Origin: DASYXW01 sp035934405 | GTDB lineage: Bacteria; Acidobacteriota; Terriglobia; UBA7540 | Assembly: GCA_035934405.1 (NCBI GenBank) | Contig: DASYXW010000072.1 | Coordinates: 62,001-126,000 of the forward strand | Direction of reading: 5' to 3' | DNA: 64,000 bases | Shown: piece after piece, positions 32,380 to 38,865 of the stretch | How positions within the stretch are numbered: the stretch's first letter is position 1 | Layout of the letters: the number at the start of each line of letters is the position of its first letter | Made by a program: the position numbers and the translations under genes | Notes under the pieces: model-generated | The model's database searches: none | What the model was told of the DNA's origin: nothing | The model's input: only the letters and a program-made list of their open reading frames with translations

Positions 32380-33046
32380 AACTGTAGATTCGAGGTTCAG
32401 GATCCGAGATGCGCGGCTGAACGCTTCGGTTCGCAGTCCCCGAATCCTGGTCCCTGACTCCTGACACCTGATTGTAGGCCGCTGTCACCTTGCGAACGTA
32501 ATCGCGAGTCTCCGGAATCCGAGGCAGGCCTCCGTCACGCGCGACGGAGCGCAGCACGGAATGTTCCCCGGCGTTGTAGGCGGCGAGCGAGCGGGGCACG
32601 TCGCCGGAGAAGAGTTGGAGCAGATAGCGCAGGTAGCTGGCGCCGCCTTCGATGTTCTGCCGGGGATCGAACGGGTCGTGGACGCCGAACCGTTGCGCGG
32701 TCGAGGGAATGAGCTGCATCAAGCCCATGGCGCCCTTGGAGGAAACGGCGCGCGGGTTGTAATCGGATTCGACGCGGATGACGGCGTGAAGCAGGCCGGG
32801 GTCGAGCTGCAATCGCTCGGAGGCCTGTTGGATGAGGCCCAAAAAGGAACGCGCGCCGGCGCGCGAAGAAGGCGGAGAAGGGAAGGCGTTGACGTAGACG
32901 ATGCGGCCCTGCTGGTCCCGAACGGCGGCGAGATGATCGCCCGGCGCGGCACGCGCCGGGCGCGGCGCAAACAGCGCGCCTCCGACTGCCAGTCCGCAGG
33001 CGAGCCAGGCGAAAGAGACCCGGTGCAGCTTGTTTGTTTCGCTCAT
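32342..33046 (-). CDS. Lytic murein transglycosylase (SLT domain)
   Basis: 234 residues from ATG 33046 (GGAG upstream). Signal peptide FAWLACGLAVGGALFAPRPARA. The SLT/lysozyme-like domain spans about 75-195, with the catalytic glutamate in VIRVESDYNPRAVSSKGAMG and the family motifs LMQLIPSTAQRFG, NIEGGASYLRYLL and LAAYNAGEHSV. Short DUF4124-like segments flank it (VRDQQGRIVYVN and YVDSQGVVHFE). It cleaves the glycan strand with 1,6-anhydro product. It is transcribed ahead of the amidase and overlaps it, giving a two-gene peptidoglycan-remodelling operon. The segment NQVSGVRDQDSG is encoded by a heptamer repeat. Confidence 0.88.
   Translation of the reverse strand: MSETNKLHRVSFAWLACGLAVGGALFAPRPARAAPGDHLAAVRDQQGRIVYVNAFPSPPSSRAGARSFLGLIQQASERLQLDPGLLHAVIRVESDYNPRAVSSKGAMGLMQLIPSTAQRFGVHDPFDPRQNIEGGASYLRYLLQLFSGDVPRSLAAYNAGEHSVLRSVARDGGLPRIPETRDYVRKVTAAYNQVSGVRDQDSGTANRSVQPRISDPEPRIYSYVDSQGVVHFEQ
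32442..32476. repeat. Heptamer minisatellite inside the transglycosylase gene
   Basis: Five 7-base units (GAATCCT, GGTCCCT, GACTCCT, GACACCT, GATTGTA) encoding the tail segment after the SLT domain. Confidence 0.55.
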
Positions 33047-33198
33047 TGAGCTCCGCGTTCCGGCCGCCCGGAACCTGAGAACTCATCCCCTCGCGTTAGT
33101 CCTCCCGCTGGTCGTGGATCCCGCCTTGGGCCGGCGCCTGACTGCCCGTGGCGGGTTGGCGCCCACGATCTGACCGGGGAGCCCCCCAGTTCCCAGGT

Positions 33199-33226
33199 AG
33201 TATACCACCTGCCCCGTCAAGGGCAA
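33199..33226 (-). promoter_or_regulatory. Possible promoter of the transglycosylase-amidase operon
   Basis: Minus strand: TTGCCC (33226-33221), 16-base spacer, TATACT (33204-33199), about 150 bases before the ATG at 33046. Confidence 0.45.
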
Positions 33227-33249
33227 GTATTCACTTGGCAGACGGCGCG

Positions 33250-34611
33250 TTACGGCAGGGCGGCGGCGCGCAAGAGCGCGTTCGGCTTGACCGGGCGAAG
33301 ATACTTCGGCGCGCTGGTGAGGGCGATGGACAAGCCGTGTCTGCCGGCCTTTACAGGGGCGAGCCGGGCGCCCAGGTAGCTGACCTCATCGAACTTGCCG
33401 TGGCTGGCGGGAATCAGGACCTTATGCGGCGAGCCGGTGGTCCACGCGGCCAGACGCAGGTCGTTGCTTTTCGTAAACAAGAGCACGTAATCGGCTGGCC
33501 CACCGCTTGGCTTGGCGAGGTCGAGCCGCTTGGCGAAGCGGAAGCCGGCGAAGAAGGAAGTCAAGGCGCGGACGGCGACGTACGCGGGCTTGGGCGTATA
33601 AACCGGATCGCGGCTGCCTTTATAATCGGAGAGCACCAGACCGAAATGCTGCTGGTAGTTTTTCGGATCCGTCCCTTCGTCGCGCCATTCGTACCAGATG
33701 GTCAGCGGCACGCCGTCGGCGAGGTCGACGAGATACTCGCGCGCCAAGAGCTCGGCCTGTTTTCCGGCGTTGATCCCGTCCCAGTTCCAGACGCTCGGGT
33801 ATCCCCACTCGCCGGCGACGATAGGGATATCCTTGCCTTTCGGCGCGTACTTCGAGATTAGCCCGCGCACATAGGCGAAGTCGCGGGCGGTGGTTTCCGG
33901 GTTCTGCTGGCGGTAGGGGTGAACCGTCACCGCCGACCAGTAGTTGAGCAGTCCGGCCTTGAAGCAGGATTCGAGAAACGGCGGGTCAATCACGGCCGCG
34001 GCCGGGCCTATGTAAGTCTCGCCGGGCGCAGTTTCCTCGATCGCTTCGCCCACCGCCAGCGCCAGCTTGATGTAGTCATCCACGTTCGGCTTTGGTCGCC
34101 AGAAGGCAATCCAGTTCGGCTCGTTGTACATTTCCCACAGGACGCCACGTCCTTCGAAGTGCTGCACTGCCGCCGCCGCCCAATTGACGAATGCCTGCCG
34201 TCCCGCGTCAGTGTATGGCGAACGGTTCTGGTCGTAGAGCGGGTTGGTGTAGTCGAAGATGAGCATCGCTCGGATGTGATACGGCGCGAGCGCCGCCATC
34301 AGCCGGTCGTAAGCCGAAAAATCGTACTGCCCCTTCGTCCGCTCGGTGTCCACCCAGGTGAGGTCCATCCGCACCCAATGGACGCCTGATTCCGCCAGCA
34401 TCTTCATCTCGCCCGGCCGAGGGTCGGTGAAGTGGATGTTGACTCCGGCCGATTCGGGCACCGTCGGGTGAAGGTCGATCTGAGCAGGCAGGGAAGACGG
34501 AGACAGTAGGCAGAAGGCAGCAGGCAGAAGGCAGAAAGCGGAAGGCAGAACGCTGCCCGTTCGGGTGTGCGTTCGCCAGCCTAACGCTATAACTGCTTTT
34601 ATTTTCAGCAA
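33250..34611 (-). CDS. Secreted clan-A glycoside hydrolase (GH5/GH39-like)
   Basis: 453 residues. A signal region (AFCLLPAAFCLLSPSSLPAQ) partly encoded by a heptamer repeat is followed by a (beta/alpha)8 barrel. Acid/base glutamate E164 in LWEMYNEPNW; likely nucleophile E268 in VAGEWGYPS; also VHPYRQ and WYEWRDEG. This catalytic pair and spacing fit clan GH-A families that act on beta-linked glycans. The exact family and substrate cannot be decided by eye. Start TTG 34611 is uncertain: it overlaps one copy of the TTGACGGCTTT-type motif and no Shine-Dalgarno is evident. Probably exported for polysaccharide use. Confidence 0.8.
   Translation of the reverse strand: MLKIKAVIALGWRTHTRTGSVLPSAFCLLPAAFCLLSPSSLPAQIDLHPTVPESAGVNIHFTDPRPGEMKMLAESGVHWVRMDLTWVDTERTKGQYDFSAYDRLMAALAPYHIRAMLIFDYTNPLYDQNRSPYTDAGRQAFVNWAAAAVQHFEGRGVLWEMYNEPNWIAFWRPKPNVDDYIKLALAVGEAIEETAPGETYIGPAAAVIDPPFLESCFKAGLLNYWSAVTVHPYRQQNPETTARDFAYVRGLISKYAPKGKDIPIVAGEWGYPSVWNWDGINAGKQAELLAREYLVDLADGVPLTIWYEWRDEGTDPKNYQQHFGLVLSDYKGSRDPVYTPKPAYVAVRALTSFFAGFRFAKRLDLAKPSGGPADYVLLFTKSNDLRLAAWTTGSPHKVLIPASHGKFDEVSYLGARLAPVKAGRHGLSIALTSAPKYLRPVKPNALLRAAALP
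34504..34552. repeat. Heptamer minisatellite in the glycosidase signal-peptide region
   Basis: Seven units (CAGTAGG, CAGAAGG, CAGCAGG, CAGAAGG, CAGAAAG, CGGAAGG, CAGAACG). On the minus strand it encodes the Leu/Phe/Cys/Pro-rich hydrophobic core of the signal peptide. Confidence 0.65.
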
Positions 34612-34674
34612 TCTGACGGCTTTCCGAGGCGATAGTTTTTATAAGTTGTTTATTTTCAGTATATTGACGGCTTT
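34606..34674. promoter_or_regulatory. Two copies of the 18-bp TGACGGCTTT motif
   Basis: CAGCAATCTGACGGCTTT (34606-34623) and CAGTATATTGACGGCTTT (34657-34674), 51 bp apart, just upstream of the glycosidase start. Same motif and same 51-bp spacing as at 24879/24930. Confidence 0.6.
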
Positions 34675-35112
34675 ACGTGCCAATAGACGAAACCTGCGCT
34701 GATTCTAAAAGACATTCAGGGTTTGTTTTTCAAAAAAGCATTCTTTTTTCGTCACTCAACTTCCCGATGAACGCCCTCAACCGGGACGACGGCTGCCTCC
34801 CCTCCACCGAGTTCGCAGCATCAGCGATACTTGCCAAGCCGAAGGCGGTTGGGGCGCCAAAGTGCATAATCAAACAATAATACAAATCGGATAAGCTTGT
34901 CAAGGCCCCGACCCGTCCAAAGTGACCCCGCCCTGGAATGGGGGCGGGGCGCGGCAAGCCGCGCCCCTACGGTCTGCTGAGGCAGTATCAAGGCAGGCAC
35001 TTGCGCCGACGAGTCGATGGGCGTATAAGCGAGAGGCGCGAAGGGGCAAAATGCGGCAGGCAGTCGCCCAGGCAGATGCTGCCCTCCCGCTGCCGTCCTT
35101 CAAAGGAGGGTC
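34612..35112. other. Intergenic region between divergent genes
   Basis: 500 bases. Contains the motif copies at 34606-34674, an AT-rich stretch to 34890 with a weak minus-strand promoter candidate (TTGACA 34903-34898, TTATTG 34880-34875), and overlapping hairpins at 34926-34970. Short open frames here lack ribosome binding sites and are not called. Confidence 0.45.
34926..34970. repeat. Overlapping GC-rich hairpins, one GTAG-headed
   Basis: CCCCGCCC (34926-34933) can pair with GGGGCGGGG (34941-34949). Alternatively GGGGCGCGGC (34946-34955) pairs with GCCGCGCCCC (34958-34967), which on the minus strand is preceded by GTAG (34970-34967). The two folds exclude each other. Confidence 0.5.
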
Positions 35113-37170
35113 ATGAAAAACGTCGACCGGTGGGTTCGCTGTGGAGTGCTAATCTCGGTCGGAGTCTTCGTCCTATGGCTCCTCTGGAAGCCCGTGCGGT
35201 CTGTTGCTTCCGGACCTTCGGGCACAACGAATCCCGTGCCGCTGATTAATCAGCCGCTCGTTCCGGATGCGGTAGCGCCGGGCGGGGCGGGTTTTACTCT
35301 GACCGTGAACGGCACGGGCTTTGTGTCGGGCGCTGTCGTCACCTGGAACGGCAGTCTTCTACCGACGACATTCGTTAGCGGCTCGCAGGTCACCGCGACG
35401 GTTTCCGGCGGTCGCATCGCGACCGCCGGCGCTGTGTCAGTCGCCGTCGAAAATCCGCGTCCCGGCGGCGGAGTTTCCAATGTAGCGTTCTTTTCCGTTG
35501 CCAATCCCCTCTCACGCACTGTGCTGGTGGGCAGCGGCGGAGGAAATGTGGGCCCGAATCCGGTTGATATCGTGGGAGGCGACTTCAACAAGGATGGCAA
35601 GGCCGACTTGGCATTCTTGAATTCCAATTGCGGCACCCCGTGTCGCCAAGGTTCGGTGACGGTTCTGCTGGGGAACGGCGACGGGACATTCCAACCCGGC
35701 GTAAGCTATCCAACCGACCGCGGTCCCGCACACATGGTCGTCGGCGACTTCAACAACGATGGAAATCTTGACTTGGCGATCAGCAACAAAGACTACGACG
35801 CGGTGACGGTGCTCTTAGGCAACGGCGACGGCACTTTCGGGGCTCCGACGGATTCGAGCGTCGTCGAAACTGAAGGTGTTGTTACCGCTGGCGATTTCAA
35901 TGGCGACGGCAAGCTGGATCTTGCCCTGCTCACCACGGAAACCACGATTGAAGTCCTGTTGGGTAACGGCAATGGAACGTTCCAAAGTCCCGTCTCATAC
36001 GCTACTCCACCGGGCCCGAGCAGCGTTGCCGTGGGCGACTTCAACGGGGACGGTTACCTCGACCTGGTCGTGCCCGTCGCCCAAGGGATTTCGGTGTTTC
36101 CGGGCAACGGCGACGGCACTTTTCAAAGCGCGGTTGTTTCAAACTACAATTTTGTGAGCGGGCCGGTCGTCATCGCGGCTGATTTCAACGGGGACGGCAA
36201 ACTTGACCTGGCGATCGGGGGCGGCGCGGGCATAAATGTTTTGCTCGGCAATGGCGACGGAACATTCGCGCCACCAAACTTCTATCAGACAGGTAACGCC
36301 ACGTCGGTCGTCACCGGAGACTTTAACGCCGACGGTAAGTTGGATCTGGCACAAGTAGGCGTTAATTTTAACTTCGTACAAATCCTTAATGGCAACGGCG
36401 ACGGAACGTTTCAATCGAGTGTCGCGCCCTCCGCTGTTTGCCCGGTCGCTCTCGCTACGGGCGATTTCGAAAACGACGGCTTGCTGGACCTCGCTTACGT
36501 GGGCAGACTCGAGTACGGCACGTACACCGAAATCACGACGCCGCTGGTTAGTATATTTCCCACCAGCTTGACCTTTTCCACGCCCCAGATAGTTGGTACG
36601 GCGAGCCCGGCGCAAATGCTCTTCCTCACCAACACCGGCAGCCAGCCACTTTCCCTCTCAAGCCTCACGTTCACGGGAAATGGCGCCGCAAACTTTCAGA
36701 ACACTACAACCTGCGGCAGGACGGTTGCCGCAGGTGCTCAATGCACATTCAGCATCTATTTCAGGCCCGTGCAGCCGGGCGCGCACACGGCGAATTTTAC
36801 GATTATGGACGACGCCCCTGACAGTCCACAAATGTTCCCCGTCTCGGGCACTGGGACGATTGTCAGCCTGTCGCCGACCAGCCTCAGCTTTGGGAGCGAA
36901 CCGGTAGGAATGACGAGTGCGGCGCAAACCGTTACCGTGACCAATGTTTCCCTGACCGCCGCCTTAACAATTTCCCAGATCGCGATACCGGGTCCAGTCA
37001 ACTTTGCCGAGACCAACACCTGCGGCGTGAGCCTTCCTCCGCAATCGAGTTGTACGATCAGTGTCACTTTTACGCCTCTGAGTAAGGGAGGCAAACTCGC
37101 CAGCCTTTGGATATTCGACAATGGGGGCGCCAGTCCGCAGGCCGTGACGTTGAGTGGGACGGGAACGTGA
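35113..37170 (+). CDS. Secreted FG-GAP repeat protein with choice-of-anchor-D domains
   Basis: 685 residues from ATG 35113 with AAAGGAGGG upstream. N-terminal signal/anchor WVRCGVLISVGVFVLWLLW. Residues about 45-135 form an Ig/TIG-like domain that closely matches the one in the gene at 5727 (TPGGxxFTLTVNGTGF). Seven FG-GAP/VCBS units follow (DFNGDGKLDLA, LLGNGDGTF), then two HYDIN/ASPM-type choice-of-anchor-D domains (SLTFSTPQIVGTASPAQ, GAQCTFSIYFRPVQPGAHTA, LSPTSLSFGSEPVGMTSAAQ) in place of a membrane anchor. Likely an exported surface protein; function unknown. Confidence 0.85.
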   Translation: MKNVDRWVRCGVLISVGVFVLWLLWKPVRSVASGPSGTTNPVPLINQPLVPDAVAPGGAGFTLTVNGTGFVSGAVVTWNGSLLPTTFVSGSQVTATVSGGRIATAGAVSVAVENPRPGGGVSNVAFFSVANPLSRTVLVGSGGGNVGPNPVDIVGGDFNKDGKADLAFLNSNCGTPCRQGSVTVLLGNGDGTFQPGVSYPTDRGPAHMVVGDFNNDGNLDLAISNKDYDAVTVLLGNGDGTFGAPTDSSVVETEGVVTAGDFNGDGKLDLALLTTETTIEVLLGNGNGTFQSPVSYATPPGPSSVAVGDFNGDGYLDLVVPVAQGISVFPGNGDGTFQSAVVSNYNFVSGPVVIAADFNGDGKLDLAIGGGAGINVLLGNGDGTFAPPNFYQTGNATSVVTGDFNADGKLDLAQVGVNFNFVQILNGNGDGTFQSSVAPSAVCPVALATGDFENDGLLDLAYVGRLEYGTYTEITTPLVSIFPTSLTFSTPQIVGTASPAQMLFLTNTGSQPLSLSSLTFTGNGAANFQNTTTCGRTVAAGAQCTFSIYFRPVQPGAHTANFTIMDDAPDSPQMFPVSGTGTIVSLSPTSLSFGSEPVGMTSAAQTVTVTNVSLTAALTISQIAIPGPVNFAETNTCGVSLPPQSSCTISVTFTPLSKGGKLASLWIFDNGGASPQAVTLSGTGT

Positions 37171-37175
37171 AGAAG

Positions 37176-37206
37176 CAGTTGCCAGTAGCCAGTTGCCAGT
37201 TGTCAG
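37176..37206. repeat. Heptamer minisatellite after the FG-GAP gene
   Basis: CAGTTGC, CAGTAGC, CAGTTGC, CAGTTGT, then a partial unit; begins 6 bases after the stop codon. Confidence 0.65.
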
Positions 37207-37287
37207 CGGGCGGTCGAGAGCGCCCGCGCAGCCGCATTTGGTGCACCTCTGCTCGCTTCGCCCTTATGCGGGCCGCAAAAATGGCGC

Positions 37288-37316
37288 TTGACAGGCATGG
37301 CGTAATTGCTTAGAGT
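37288..37316 (+). promoter_or_regulatory. Promoter of the HU gene
   Basis: TTGACA (37288-37293), 17-base spacer, TAGAGT (37311-37316), about 60 bases before the start codon. Confidence 0.6.
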
Positions 37317-37376
37317 GTCCGCTCACTGGCTTTGGGGAAGCCCACACATTCTAACGAGGAGAGGAGATCAAAAAGC

Positions 37377-37667
37377 ATGATGACGAAATCGCAAGTACTT
37401 TCGCACTTGGCGGGGAAGGCGGAGATTTCCAAGAAAGCCGCGGGCGCGGTGATGGACGAGATAGCGGCGCTGGCCACGAAGGAATGCAAGAGCAGCGGGC
37501 AGTTTGTGATTCCGGGTCTCGGCAAGGCCGTGAAGCAAAATCGCAAGGCGCGGATGGGCCGTAATCCGCAAACCGGGGAGGCCATCAAGATTCCGGCCAA
37601 GACGGTGGTGAAATTTCGCCTGGCCAAGTCGTTCAAAGACGCCGTGGTTCCTCCCAAGAAAAAGTAG
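37377..37667 (+). CDS. HU-family DNA-binding protein
   Basis: 96 residues from ATG 37377 (a second ATG follows directly). Bacterial histone-like fold: MTKSQVLSHLAGKAEISKKAAGAVMDEIAALA as the helical body, then GQFVIPGLGKAVKQNRKARMGRNPQTGEAIKIPAKTVVKF as the DNA-embracing beta arms with the RxGRNPQTG signature, and a Lys-rich end (VVPPKKK). The arm reads RMGRNPQTGEAIKI, as in canonical HU/IHF. It bends and compacts DNA. Own promoter at 37288. Not part of the downstream RiPP-like operon, which is separated by a palindrome-rich 269-base gap. Confidence 0.88.
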   Translation: MMTKSQVLSHLAGKAEISKKAAGAVMDEIAALATKECKSSGQFVIPGLGKAVKQNRKARMGRNPQTGEAIKIPAKTVVKFRLAKSFKDAVVPPKKK

Positions 37668-37690
37668 CGCGTATGCGGAAAGCGATGCGG

Positions 37691-37749
37691 CTTGCCCCGA
37701 TAAGATCGGGGCAAGCGACGGGCGCGGCAGGCCCCGATAAAATCGGGGC
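37691..37749. repeat. Two CCCCGAT palindromes after the HU gene
   Basis: GCCCCGAT-AAG-ATCGGGGC (37694-37712, arms extended by CTT/AAG to 37691-37715) and GCCCCGAT-AAA-ATCGGGGC (37731-37749). Same element as at 7159, 31089 and 31336. Confidence 0.7.
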
Positions 37750-37793
37750 TTGCCGAGGGTAACGGTTCGCAATCAATCGATACTGGGCGCCGT

Positions 37794-37887
37794 AAGTCGG
37801 CGACCAGCGTTTCTGTAGCGACGCTCTCCGAGCGCCGACATGGCGATGGCCAGGGGCCGTCGCCACGGCGTAGACCGTCGCCGACTT
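37794..37887. repeat. 94-bp inverted-repeat block with GTAG-headed hairpin
   Basis: Outer arms AAGTCGGCGAC (37794-37804) and GTCGCCGACTT (37877-37887) are exact complements. Inside lie a GTAG-headed hairpin (from 37815, stem CGCTC/GAGCG) and a second stem GGCGA/TCGCC. It directly precedes the RiPP-like operon and may be a decayed pair of REPs. Confidence 0.5.
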
Positions 37888-37936
37888 GTGTCGTTATGTA
37901 TCGCTCGAGTCACAGAAGGCGGAAGCAGGGAGTGTG

Positions 37937-38143
37937 ATGAGCGAGAGGAGGCCTATGAGCCAGGTGCAAAAATTGCAGCAGGCGGGATTGATCCCCGATC
38001 CGAGTAAATTGACCGATGCCGACACCGCCAAGGTGAACGCGCTCAGCGACGCTGAGGTGAACGCACTCATCTCGGTGAAACAGCAACTGGGCGACGATTT
38101 CCTGACTCAAAATGTCGTGCGCTCCGCGAACTGCTTCATTTAG
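37937..38143 (+). CDS. Putative RiPP precursor peptide (aroma-sacti/NHLP-like leader)
   Basis: 68 residues from ATG 37937; ATG 37955 after AGGAGG is an alternative (62 residues). The leader-like part has LQQAGLIPDPSKLTDADT followed by ALSDAEVNALISVKQQLGDD, a helical, acidic pattern that I associate with the aroma-sacti-cluster small proteins. The last 14 residues (FLTQNVVRSANCFI) contain the only Cys and end Cys-Phe-Ile, and would be the core. It sits 7 bases before a predicted diiron oxygenase and in one run with a RiPP-type radical SAM gene. The precursor role is inferred from size, leader pattern and context. No cleavage motif such as GG is evident. Confidence 0.65.
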   Translation: MSERRPMSQVQKLQQAGLIPDPSKLTDADTAKVNALSDAEVNALISVKQQLGDDFLTQNVVRSANCFI

Positions 38144-38150
38144 GTGGCCT

Positions 38151-38849
38151 GTGCCCCGCGCGCTTCGCCACAGCGAACGGCTGAACGGCAAGATCGAGTT
38201 GGTCATCTCCGGCTTGAACGGGGCGTCGCTCAACTTCTGGCGGCACCCGCGGGTTTGCGAACTTTATCCGGAACTGCTGTTCAACATCCACTGCGTCATC
38301 CGCGCCAGCGTTCCGCTGATGGAAACGGCGCGGCGGGCGGCGCTCGACCGGGCGGGTTCGGACGCGGTGGCGGCGCTCGTGGCGGCCTACCTGGAGCGTC
38401 ACATCCCCGAAGAGATGCACCACGACGAGTGGCTGCTCAACGACCTGCGGGTGCTGGGCAAGGACCCTGCGGAAGTCCTGATGCGGGTGCCTCCGGTTAC
38501 GGCCGCCGCTCTGGTGGGGTCACAGTATTACTGGGCGCTGCACGCTCATCCGGTTGCCATCATGGCGTACCTGGCGGTGCTGGAGGGGAATCCTCCTTCG
38601 GCGCCCTTTCTGGAGGAAGTGATCGCAACGACCGGACTGCCGAGGGAGGCTTTCCGGACCTACTTGAAACATGCCCTGCTCGATCCTCATCATGGCGCCG
38701 AGTTGAACACGACGCTCGACGCCATGCCGCTCAGCGAGCAACATGCCGTCCTCCTCGGCGTGAACGCCTTTCAAACTGTCGCCTCTCTTCAAGCGATGTT
38801 CAGGGAACTCGCCGAACAGGCGGCCGCGCAGCCTGCCGGGGTTCGCTAA
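38151..38849 (+). CDS. Haem-oxygenase-like diiron oxidase/oxygenase (HDO superfamily)
   Basis: 232 residues from GTG 38151 (AGGTGG just upstream, 7 bases after the peptide stop); a frame open to 38112 would overlap the precursor. All-helical, with a complete set of likely metal ligands: E and H in HIPEEMHHDEW, E in AIMAYLAVLEG (with H in LHAHP), and H...D..H in KHALLDPHHGAEL. This fits the iron-containing redox enzyme family (Haem_oxygenas_2/TenA-like) whose characterised members hydroxylate, cleave or rearrange amino-acid side chains. In this operon a peptide-modifying role on the 68-residue product is the natural guess. It contains no kinase, SAM or flavin motif. Confidence 0.75.
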   Translation: MPRALRHSERLNGKIELVISGLNGASLNFWRHPRVCELYPELLFNIHCVIRASVPLMETARRAALDRAGSDAVAALVAAYLERHIPEEMHHDEWLLNDLRVLGKDPAEVLMRVPPVTAAALVGSQYYWALHAHPVAIMAYLAVLEGNPPSAPFLEEVIATTGLPREAFRTYLKHALLDPHHGAELNTTLDAMPLSEQHAVLLGVNAFQTVASLQAMFRELAEQAAAQPAGVR

Positions 38850-38865
38850 GTCCGCCGTTGCTCCC

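Noticed and set aside
34730..34957. Small minus-strand protein upstream of the glycosidase
   Set aside because: No ribosome binding site, AT-rich intergenic sequence, and the frame passes through palindromes.
37668..37936. Palindromes after the HU gene as ordinary rho-independent terminators
   Set aside because: No U-tract follows either stem, and the same palindrome also occurs inside a coding region.
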